DNA from: Candidatus Bipolaricaulota bacterium
GTDB taxonomy: Bacteria > Bipolaricaulota > Bipolaricaulia > RBG-16-55-9
Assembly: GCA_015487455.1 (NCBI GenBank)
Contig: WFPR01000068.1
Span: forward strand, 1-5,064
Direction: 5' to 3'
Length of the DNA stretch: 5,064 nt
Made by a program: the position numbers and the translations under genes. Below are positions 1 through 4,331 of this stretch, piece by piece (position 1 is the first letter of the stretch; each line of letters opens with the position of its first letter). The notes under the pieces were generated by a model, which was not told the origin of the DNA, made no database searches, and worked only from the letters and a program-made list of their open reading frames with translations.

Positions 1-76
1 GCAGATAGGCGTGGCCGACGCGGCCCCCCTGAAGGGCCCGCCCCAGGAGCGACTCGAGCGTCAGCGCCCCGGCCAT
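1..76 (-). CDS. Partial clamp-loader-like AAA+ protein, probably DNA polymerase III delta' subunit (N-terminus only)
   Basis: Reading leftward from an ATG at 76-74, the first 25 codons are visible before the window edge. They begin MAGALTLESLLGRAL and end with QGGRVGHAYL. The pattern '(L)xxALxxGRxxHAYL' is the segment just before the Walker A loop in the bacterial clamp-loader subunits DnaX and HolB, where it is normally followed by an F-x-G-P-x-G-x-G-K stretch, which here would lie outside the window. The short distance from the start to this segment fits delta' better than DnaX, which usually carries a longer 'YRKWRP' lead-in. A purine-rich GGGAGGGGG lies 3-4 nt upstream of the ATG. In the family, delta' helps load the sliding clamp at the replisome. 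The assignment rests on about 12 residues, so another AAA+ relative is possible. Confidence 0.55.
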   Translation of the reverse strand, partial: MAGALTLESLLGRALQGGRVGHAYL

Positions 77-167
77 CGTCCCCCTCCCACCCGACCTTTG
101 TCCAGCCCAAGCTTACCCAAGCCTAGCACGGCTCCCTTCAGCCTGCTACCCTCAACCCAGAGGCCCC
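77..167. other. Intergenic region between two divergent genes
   Basis: This 91-bp gap separates the minus-strand clamp-loader-like gene from the plus-strand glycosyltransferase gene and should hold a promoter for each. I find no convincing -35/-10 pair on either strand. TTGTCC at 98-103 has no good -10 at the right distance. The glycosyltransferase has only a weak AGAGG at 159-163, 4 nt before its ATG, as a ribosome-binding site. Confidence 0.4.
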
Positions 168-1106
168 ATGGTCCCGTTCGTCCTCGCGCTGGTCGTGACC
201 TTAGCGCTCGCCCGCGGGCTGCTCCGCTGGGCGCCCCGGCTGGGCCTGCTCGACGCGCCCACCGCGCGCAAGCCCCACGCCCGGGCGGTGCCCGTGGGCG
301 GCCCCGCGCTCGCGCTCGGGGTGCTCGCCGGCTGGGGCGCGAGCGCCCCCTGGACGCGGGAGTGGGCGCTCGCGGGCTGGCTTTTGGGCGCCCTCGTCGT
401 GGCGGTCGTCGGGCTCGTAGACGACCGCCGGGCGCTCCCCCCGACGACGAAGCTCCTCGGGCACGTCGTGGCGGCCCTCATCCCCGTGGCGAGCGGCCAC
501 GTCGTGCGCGGCGTCGCGTTGGGCGACCTCGTCGTGCCCCTGGGGCCGCTCGCGGCCCCCTTGACGCTCCTCTGGGTCGTCGGGGTGACGAACGCCCTCA
601 ACCTCGCGGACGGGCTGGACGGTTTAGCCTGCGGGCTCGCGCTCGTCGTCGCGCTGGCCAGCGCGGCCTTAAGCGCCCAGACGGGCCACGCGGACGCGTT
701 AACGCTGGCGTGGGCGCTGGCGGGGGCCGCGCTGGGCTTCCTGGCGCTGAACGCCCCGCCGGCCCGGCTGTTCCTGGGCGACAGCGGCAGCTACTTCCTG
801 GGCTTCCTGCTCGCGGGCCTGACGCTGACCGCCCCGACCCCGCCCTCCGGCCCCGGCCTCGACGGCGTGCCCCTGCTCGTCCCCCTCGCGCTCCTGGGCT
901 ATCCGATGGCGGACACGCTTTGGGCGATCGCGCGACGGCTCAAGGCGGGCCGGTCGATCTTCGAGCCCGACGACCAGCATCTTCATCACGAGCTGCGGCG
1001 GGCGCTCGGGGACGAGCGCAAGGCCGTCTGGGCGCTGTGGGGGCTGACGATGCTCCTGGCCGCGCTGGCGCTGGCGCTCAGCGCCGCTGGCTCAAGAAGA
1101 CCATGA
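168..1106 (+). CDS. WecA/TagO-type polyprenyl-phosphate sugar-1-phosphate transferase (glycosyltransferase family 4)
   Basis: This is a 312-residue polytopic membrane protein. Family members transfer a sugar-1-phosphate (usually GlcNAc-1-P) from a UDP-sugar to undecaprenyl phosphate at the cytoplasmic face, starting O-antigen, teichoic acid or other envelope glycans. The family motifs appear in order: an LLDAPxxRKPH...VPVGG segment (27-45), the DD pair with following KL (85-96), NALNLADGLDGLA (142-154), FLGDSGS (202-208), and a final cytoplasmic loop with PMAD (246-249), R262 and HLHH (271-274). The HLHH motif marks the WecA/TagO branch rather than MraY. About ten hydrophobic segments, including one at the C-terminus, fit the family, and the length is slightly short but normal. 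The ATG at 168 starts directly at the first membrane helix. The gene carries four TTA leucine codons (201, 624, 669, 699), odd for such GC-rich DNA. The sugar substrate cannot be told from sequence. Confidence 0.9.
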   Translation: MVPFVLALVVTLALARGLLRWAPRLGLLDAPTARKPHARAVPVGGPALALGVLAGWGASAPWTREWALAGWLLGALVVAVVGLVDDRRALPPTTKLLGHVVAALIPVASGHVVRGVALGDLVVPLGPLAAPLTLLWVVGVTNALNLADGLDGLACGLALVVALASAALSAQTGHADALTLAWALAGAALGFLALNAPPARLFLGDSGSYFLGFLLAGLTLTAPTPPSGPGLDGVPLLVPLALLGYPMADTLWAIARRLKAGRSIFEPDDQHLHHELRRALGDERKAVWALWGLTMLLAALALALSAAGSRRP

Positions 1107-1767
1107 CGTAGTACACGAGGTTGAGGACGGCGGCGGCCGCCGCGGCCACGTACGTCAGCGCCGCGGCGCTCAGCACCCGCTTGACGGCCGCGACCTCCCG
1201 GGGGTGGGTCACGAGGCCCGTCTGCTGCAAGAGCTGGAGCGCCCGACGGCTGGCGTTGAACTCGACGGGCAGGGTCACCAGGGTGAAGGCCACCGCGGCC
1301 GTGTAGGCCAGGATGCCCAGCAGGATCAAGTTGGCGGCGTTCAGGAAGAAGCCGCCCAAAATCAGGGGGAAGGCCAGCTGGCTCCCGAGCTGGGCGACGG
1401 GGACCAGCCCCGAGCGCAGGGCGAGCGGCGCGTAGCGGGCCGCGTCCTGCAGCGCGTGGCCCGCCTCGTGGGCCGCCACCCCGATGTCCGCCAGCGCCGT
1501 GCTGTCGGGTCGCGACAGCCGGAGGGCCTTCGTCCGCGGGTCGTAGTGGTCGGTGAGCTGGCCGGGCACGGCCTCGATCCTCACACGACGAAGCTCCGGC
1601 TTGCCCAAGCTCACCGCCCCGTGCGCCAGGAGGCGCTCCGCCACCTGGGCCGCCGTCAGCCCGCAGCTCGCCCGAACTTTAGCGTAACGGGCATAGGTGC
1701 TGCGGACCTTCCACTGGGCGTACAGGGCCAACAACAACGCCGGCGCCAACAGCAAAATGTACAGCAT
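1078..1767 (-). CDS. yugP: YugP-family membrane zinc metallopeptidase (Zn_peptidase_2)
   Basis: This is a 229-residue protein, the usual length of the YugP family. It has an N-terminal membrane helix (about 2-17), then the family signature LTDHYDPRTKALRLS (71-85), then the zinc-binding HEAGH (100-104), where the two histidines bind zinc and the glutamate is the likely catalytic base. E169 in the LPVEF(N)ASRRA motif (166-176) is the likely third ligand. Hydrophobic segments around 121-165 and 197-225 would place it in the membrane. The ATG at 1767 is preceded by AGGTGAG (1782-1776), 8 nt away, a good ribosome-binding site. A near-consensus promoter lies about 65 nt further upstream. Its last codons overlap the 3' end of the convergent glycosyltransferase gene by 29 bp. 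Physiological substrates are not known for most family members. The family call is firm; the role is open. Confidence 0.9.
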   Translation of the reverse strand: MLYILLLAPALLLALYAQWKVRSTYARYAKVRASCGLTAAQVAERLLAHGAVSLGKPELRRVRIEAVPGQLTDHYDPRTKALRLSRPDSTALADIGVAAHEAGHALQDAARYAPLALRSGLVPVAQLGSQLAFPLILGGFFLNAANLILLGILAYTAAVAFTLVTLPVEFNASRRALQLLQQTGLVTHPREVAAVKRVLSAAALTYVAAAAAAVLNLVYYVMVFLSQRR

Positions 1768-1840
1768 CGCCTTCGCTCACCTTCCCCGTCGGCTCCGACT
1801 TCCTCAGCAGGCGGTTCGCCCTTCTTCCGCGCGTGTCGCT

Positions 1841-1869
1841 ATTATACGGGGCCCTCTGGCCCACGGCAA
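1841..1869 (-). promoter_or_regulatory. Sigma-70-type promoter for the zinc peptidase gene
   Basis: On the minus strand, TTGCCG (1869-1864) is followed after exactly 17 nt by TATAAT (1846-1841), a perfect -10 hexamer. Transcription would start near 1834, giving a leader of about 67 nt before the ATG at 1767. A TATAAT hexamer is rare by chance in DNA this GC-rich, which strengthens the call. Confidence 0.75.
1849..1862. promoter_or_regulatory. Inverted repeat inside the spacer of the peptidase promoter
   Basis: GGGCC (1849-1853), CTCT, GGCCC (1858-1862) is a perfect 5-bp inverted repeat. It almost fills the 17-bp spacer (1847-1863) between the -35 and -10 hexamers of the minus-strand promoter. 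A protein bound there would sit on the face of the promoter used by RNA polymerase. An all-G/C arm of 5 bp can easily arise by chance in this genome, so an operator role is only inferred. Confidence 0.25.
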
Positions 1870-1883
1870 CCGAAACGGCGGGC

Positions 1884-1899
1884 GATCCCGCGGAGGATC
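1884..1899. promoter_or_regulatory. Inverted repeat GATCC-N6-GGATC between the divergent promoters
   Basis: GATCC (1884-1888) and GGATC (1895-1899) form a 5-bp inverted repeat with a 6-bp spacer. It abuts the -35 hexamer of the proposed spoVG promoter (1900-1905) and lies 14 bp from the -35 of the divergent peptidase promoter (1864-1869). The position suits a shared operator for both genes. No regulator gene is visible in the window, and the repeat is short. Confidence 0.25.
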
Positions 1900-1929
1900 T
1901 TGCAGCCCACAAGCGCGTTGTGCTACCAT
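1900..1929 (+). promoter_or_regulatory. Probable promoter of the spoVG-tRNA-rnc unit (extended -10)
   Basis: TTGCAG (1900-1905) is separated by 18 nt from TACCAT (1924-1929), which is preceded by TG one base before the hexamer (1921-1922), giving an extended -10 element TGnTACCAT. The -10 matches consensus at four of six positions. Transcription would start near 1936, giving a leader of about 97 nt that is C/A-rich with almost no T. It is the best plus-strand candidate upstream of spoVG, but weaker than the divergent promoter. Confidence 0.45.
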
Positions 1930-2013
1930 GGGCGCCCCGAACCCAACCCCCGACTCAAAACCCAAACGAGAACGCCGACGCGCGTCGAGGCAGATCAAGC
2001 AAGCAGCAGGCAG

Positions 2014-2020
2014 AAGGAGG
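2014..2020 (+). promoter_or_regulatory. Ribosome-binding site that fixes the spoVG start
   Basis: AAGGAGG at 2014-2020 is a near-perfect Shine-Dalgarno sequence 12 nt before the ATG at 2033. The reading frame is open far upstream, with another in-frame ATG at 1928, but only the 2033 start has a ribosome-binding site and begins exactly where the SpoVG family begins (MEITKVEIR). Confidence 0.8.
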
Positions 2021-2032
2021 CGCACAGCAGGC

Positions 2033-2371
2033 ATGGAGATCACCAAGGTGGAGATCCGCCCGATGCGACACGAGGGCAACCTCAAGGCGTACTGCTCCGT
2101 GATCTTCGACGACGTCTTCATCGTCCACAGCGTCAAGGTCATCCAGGGGCGCGACGGGCTGTTCGTGGCCATGCCCAGCCGCCCGGTCGGCGAGGGCGAG
2201 TACCGCGACATCGCCCACCCGATCGACAACGACTTCCGCCTGAAGCTTGAGCGGGCCGTCCTCGATCGATACCATGAGGTCGTCGGCCGGGGCCGGGCCG
2301 ACTCGTCCCCTCAGGCCGCCGAGCCCGAGGCCAAGGTCAAGCTTGACGGGCAGGTCGAGTCGGCCCCCTAG
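2033..2371 (+). CDS. spoVG: SpoVG family regulatory nucleic-acid-binding protein
   Basis: This is a 112-residue protein whose first 83 or so residues match the whole SpoVG family core: MEITKVEIRP start, LKAYCSVIFDDVFIVHSVKVI (17-37), GLFVAMPSRP (42-51), and the hallmark YRDIAHPI (57-64), followed by the C-terminal helix. In Firmicutes and spirochaetes, SpoVG binds DNA and RNA and affects sporulation, division and surface-factor expression; in lineages that do not sporulate its role is largely unknown. Residues from about 86 on form an acidic, Ala/Pro/Glu-rich, probably disordered tail. The gene opens a likely transcript: a tRNA-Gln gene follows 10 nt after its TAG stop, then rnc. No terminator is visible between them. 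The identification is firm; the target in this organism is not known. Confidence 0.95.
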   Translation: MEITKVEIRPMRHEGNLKAYCSVIFDDVFIVHSVKVIQGRDGLFVAMPSRPVGEGEYRDIAHPIDNDFRLKLERAVLDRYHEVVGRGRADSSPQAAEPEAKVKLDGQVESAP

Positions 2372-2381
2372 CCCGACGCGC

Positions 2382-2455
2382 TGGGGTGTGGTGTAACGGC
2401 AGCACACCGGCCTTTGGAGCCGGCTGTGGAGGTTCGAATCCTCCCACCCCAGCCA
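2382..2455 (+). tRNA. tRNA-Gln (anticodon UUG), CCA encoded
   Basis: A full cloverleaf can be folded by hand. The acceptor stem is TGGGGTG (2382-2388) with CACCCCA (2445-2451). The D stem is GTG/CAC (2391-2393, 2403-2405). The anticodon stem is CCGGC/GCCGG (2407-2411, 2419-2423) with loop CTTTGGA, giving anticodon TTG at 2414-2416. The T stem is GGAGG/CCTCC with loop TTCGAAT (2433-2439). The discriminator base is G2452 and the CCA end is encoded at 2453-2455. The U1-A72 first pair is typical of tRNA-Gln. It reads CAA codons (and CAG by wobble). It lies 10 nt after spoVG and 21 nt before rnc on the same strand, so it is probably cut out of a common transcript. Confidence 0.97.
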
Positions 2456-2476
2456 GCGTAGCCGAGCGAGCCGAGA

Positions 2477-3202
2477 ATGGAGCCCATGGCGGACGGCGAC
2501 CTGTCGGAGCTGAAGGCCCGGCTGAAGCTCCCCATTCCCGAGGCCGAGCTGCGCAAGGCGTTCCTGCACAGCTCGTACGTGCACGAGCACCCCGAGGCGG
2601 GCGAGGCCAACGAGCGCCTGGAGTTCCTGGGGGATGCCGTTCTGAATCTGGCCATCAGCGAGCACCTCTACAAGCACACCGCCCTCCTGGAGGGGGAGTT
2701 GACCCGGATCCGCGCGCTGGTGGTCAGCGCGCCGACGCTGGCCCGCCGCGCCCGCGAGCTGGGGCTCCCGCGGCATCTCCTGCTGGGCCGCGGCGAGGAG
2801 GAGTCCGGCGGCCGGGAGCGCGAGTCGATCCTCAGCGACGCGTTCGAGGCGCTCGTGGGCGCGATCTTCCTGCACGCGGGGTACGAGGCCGCAGCCCGGT
2901 TCGCGGTGCGGGCGCTTCAAGGAGCGATCGAGCGGGCGCTCCGCGGCGAGGAGCGCCGCGACTACAAGACGCTCCTCCAGGAGGAGGCCCAGAAGCGGGG
3001 GCGCCGCCCCCGGTACACGCTGCTCGAGGCCCGCGGCCGGGACCACGAGCGGGAGTTCGTCGTCCAAGTGGAGCTGGACGGTCGGACGGCCGTCGGCCAC
3101 GGGCGCCGCGTCAAGGACGCCGAGCAGGCCGCGGCCCAGGCCCTCTACGAGCGCTTGCGCTCGACCCCCGAGGGCGCCGAGGGCTCGGAGCGCGTAGAAT
3201 GA
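2477..3202 (+). CDS. rnc: Ribonuclease III
   Basis: This 241-residue protein has both parts of bacterial RNase III. The catalytic domain (about 9-155) carries the signature NERLEFLGDAVL (45-56), with acidic metal-binding residues E46, E49, D53, D121 and E124 corresponding to the E. coli set; the second pair lies in ESILSDAFEALVG. The double-stranded RNA-binding domain (about 162-230) starts DYKTLLQEEAQK and ends with VKDAEQAAAQAL, a slightly divergent form of the usual SKKxAEQxAA helix. The enzyme cuts double-stranded RNA in rRNA precursors and structured mRNAs. The start at 2477 is preceded by no real Shine-Dalgarno; ATG 2486 (MADGD) is an alternative that would remove three residues. The gene begins 21 nt after the tRNA-Gln CCA and is followed after 61 nt by a small unknown gene. 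Its stop codon lies in the first copy of a 12-bp tandem repeat. Confidence 0.96.
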   Translation: MEPMADGDLSELKARLKLPIPEAELRKAFLHSSYVHEHPEAGEANERLEFLGDAVLNLAISEHLYKHTALLEGELTRIRALVVSAPTLARRARELGLPRHLLLGRGEEESGGRERESILSDAFEALVGAIFLHAGYEAAARFAVRALQGAIERALRGEERRDYKTLLQEEAQKRGRRPRYTLLEARGRDHEREFVVQVELDGRTAVGHGRRVKDAEQAAAQALYERLRSTPEGAEGSERVE

Positions 3203-3214
3203 CGCGTAGAATGA
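3191..3214 (+). repeat. 12-bp perfect tandem repeat at the rnc stop codon
   Basis: CGCGTAGAATGA occurs twice head-to-tail (3191-3202 and 3203-3214). The first copy encodes the last residues of RNase III and its TGA stop; the second duplicates the stop in frame. Each copy includes TAGAAT (3195-3200, 3207-3212), five of six bases of a -10 hexamer, but no -35 lies at a suitable distance. It is most simply a small duplication by replication slippage. Confidence 0.8.
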
Positions 3215-3263
3215 ATGAGCCCACCCTCGGCTCGCAACTTCACAGCGGGAGGGGTTCCGATCG

Positions 3264-3554
3264 ATGCCCAAGAAGGTGTTCACCGCGCCGGACGGGACGC
3301 GGGTGGAGGACGAGGCCGTGGAGGTCGAGCCCGTCTCCGTCTCGTGCGACGAGTTAATTATCTGGGAGTACGACGACCCGGAGCTGGCCCTGCGCCGGGT
3401 GGTGCTCGACCCGCACGGGGTCAAGCTGTGGAAAGCCGTCCACGCTCGGGACGCGCAGGGCCACCCGCTCATGAGCTTCGAGCCGCACTTCGAGGCGGAG
3501 CCCCGCGCGGACTACCGCCCCCCGGACGGGGACGAGCCCGAGTCGACGCCCTGA
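3264..3554 (+). CDS. Conserved-looking small protein of unknown function (96 residues)
   Basis: I do not recognise this 96-residue protein. It starts MPKKVFTAPDGTRVEDEA, has a middle with CDELIIWEYDDPELALRRVV and LWKAVHARDAQGHPLMSFEP, and ends in an acidic, proline-rich tail. It has no signal peptide, membrane segment, zinc-type cysteine pairs (one Cys only, C29) or known catalytic motif. Evidence that it is real: a strong ribosome-binding site GGGAGGGG (3247-3254) at good spacing before the ATG, codon use like its neighbours, a compact fit between rnc and the convergent aldolase (3 nt gap), and a mixed alpha/beta-like composition with hydrophobic and aromatic residues spread through the core. 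It contains one TTA codon (3354). Its position 61 nt after rnc suggests co-transcription, but that does not establish a link to RNA processing. Confidence 0.7.
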   Translation: MPKKVFTAPDGTRVEDEAVEVEPVSVSCDELIIWEYDDPELALRRVVLDPHGVKLWKAVHARDAQGHPLMSFEPHFEAEPRADYRPPDGDEPESTP

Positions 3555-3557
3555 CAC

Positions 3558-4331
3558 TCAGCGGACGGCGTCGAGGTGCGCCCGCACCCCGCGGGCGATG
3601 AGGTCGACCACGCTCGTGCAGAGCCACTGGAAGCCCCGCGAGCGCCAGCGCCGGGCGTCCTCCGGGGTGCGGGCGATCGTGCCCGTCCACCTGCCCGCTT
3701 CTCGCGCCCGCGCCCCCAGCCGCTCGATCTGCTCGATCACCCGCGGGTGCGTGGGCTGGCCGGGCAGCCCGAGCGCCACGGACAGGTCCGACGGGCCGAA
3801 GAAGACCAAGTCGACGCCCTCGACGGCCAGGATCTCGTCGAAGCGCTCGAGGGCCTCCCGGGTCTCGACCTGAACGGCGACCAGCGTCTCCTCGTTGGAG
3901 CGCGCGACGTGCTCGGCCAGCGAGAGCGGGCCGAGGCCCCAGTCGGAGACGCGGCTGGCGGCCAGGCCCCGCCTCCCCAGCGGCGGGTACTTCACCGCGT
4001 CGACGGCCCGTCGGGCCTCCTCGGGGGTGCTCACCAGCGGGATGAGCACGCCGAGCGCCCCGCCCTCCAAGTACTTCTGGATCACCTGCGGGTGGTTGAC
4101 CCCGACGCGGGTCACGCACGGCAGGCCGCGCAGCTCGGCCGCCCGGTACAGCTCCACGGCCGTCTCGGGCGTCAGGGCGGCGTGCTCGCCGTCCAGGATC
4201 ACGAAGTCGAGCCCCAAAAGCCCCAGAACCTCGATCAGCTCGGGCGAGAAGACGTTGACGAAGGCGCCGACGAGCGCCTCGCCCCGACGCAGCCGCTCCT
4301 TGAGGGGGTTCCTCTCGATCACAGCGATCAC
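3558..4331 (-). CDS. HpcH/HpaI-family class II aldolase
   Basis: This is a 257-residue protein of the HpcH/HpaI aldolase/citrate lyase family, metal-dependent TIM-barrel enzymes that reversibly cleave 2-keto-4-hydroxy acids to pyruvate and an aldehyde. Counting from the GTG at 4331, the motifs are: VILDGEH with the likely catalytic His50 (44-50), Arg75 in CVTRVG (likely pyruvate-binding), LEGGALGVLIPLV (88-100), YPPLGRRG (115-122), Glu156 in VQVET and Asp182 in FFGPSDLS (177-184), the likely metal ligands. The true substrate (4-hydroxy-2-oxoheptanedioate, 2-keto-3-deoxy sugar acids or other) cannot be told. I chose GTG 4331 because it overlaps the upstream stop by GTGA and gives the usual family length. 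GTG 4376 would add 15 poorly family-like residues, and GTG 4322 would remove three. No start has a clear ribosome-binding site, consistent with translation coupled to the upstream gene. Confidence 0.88.
   Translation of the reverse strand: MIAVIERNPLKERLRRGEALVGAFVNVFSPELIEVLGLLGLDFVILDGEHAALTPETAVELYRAAELRGLPCVTRVGVNHPQVIQKYLEGGALGVLIPLVSTPEEARRAVDAVKYPPLGRRGLAASRVSDWGLGPLSLAEHVARSNEETLVAVQVETREALERFDEILAVEGVDLVFFGPSDLSVALGLPGQPTHPRVIEQIERLGARAREAGRWTGTIARTPEDARRWRSRGFQWLCTSVVDLIARGVRAHLDAVR

Noticed and set aside
98..129. Promoter TTGTCC with TAGCAC for the glycosyltransferase gene
   Set aside because: The spacer is 20 nt and both hexamers are poor matches.
206..224. dsRNA-binding helix of RNase III reading VKDAEQ instead of the usual SKKxAEQ, as a sign of a non-standard enzyme
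   Set aside because: The AEQxAA core and all five catalytic acidic residues are kept; the change is within normal family variation. Coordinates here are residue numbers of the protein encoded at 2477-3202.
1079..1089. Inverted repeat CAGCG-C-CGCTG in the convergent overlap as a terminator
   Set aside because: The 1-nt spacer cannot form a hairpin loop, there is no T-run on either strand, and it lies in coding sequence with a GCTGGC-type codon repeat.
11..1111. Long open frames overlapping the recognised genes in other frames and strands, many rich in Arg, Ala, Pro and Gly
   Set aside because: They lack family motifs and have low-complexity composition typical of GC-rich shadow frames; the recognised genes explain the same DNA.
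1928..2032. In-frame upstream ATG of spoVG giving a 35-residue, strongly basic N-terminal extension (contains KPKRERRR and GRRRRTAG)
   Set aside because: ATG 1928 overlaps the proposed -10 hexamer and has no ribosome-binding site. The 2033 start has AAGGAGG and matches the family N-terminus exactly. The Arg-rich reading comes from translating the Shine-Dalgarno region.
2382..2455. tRNA gene as the attachment site of an integrated element
   Set aside because: No integrase, no duplicated tRNA 3' end in the window, and the DNA on both sides is housekeeping with the same composition.
3223..3255. Possible hairpin hiding the ribosome-binding site of the 96-residue gene (ACCCTC 3223-3228 with GAGGGGT 3249-3255)
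   Set aside because: Only 5 bp plus a bulged sixth pair around a 20-nt loop; such short G/C pairings are expected by chance here.
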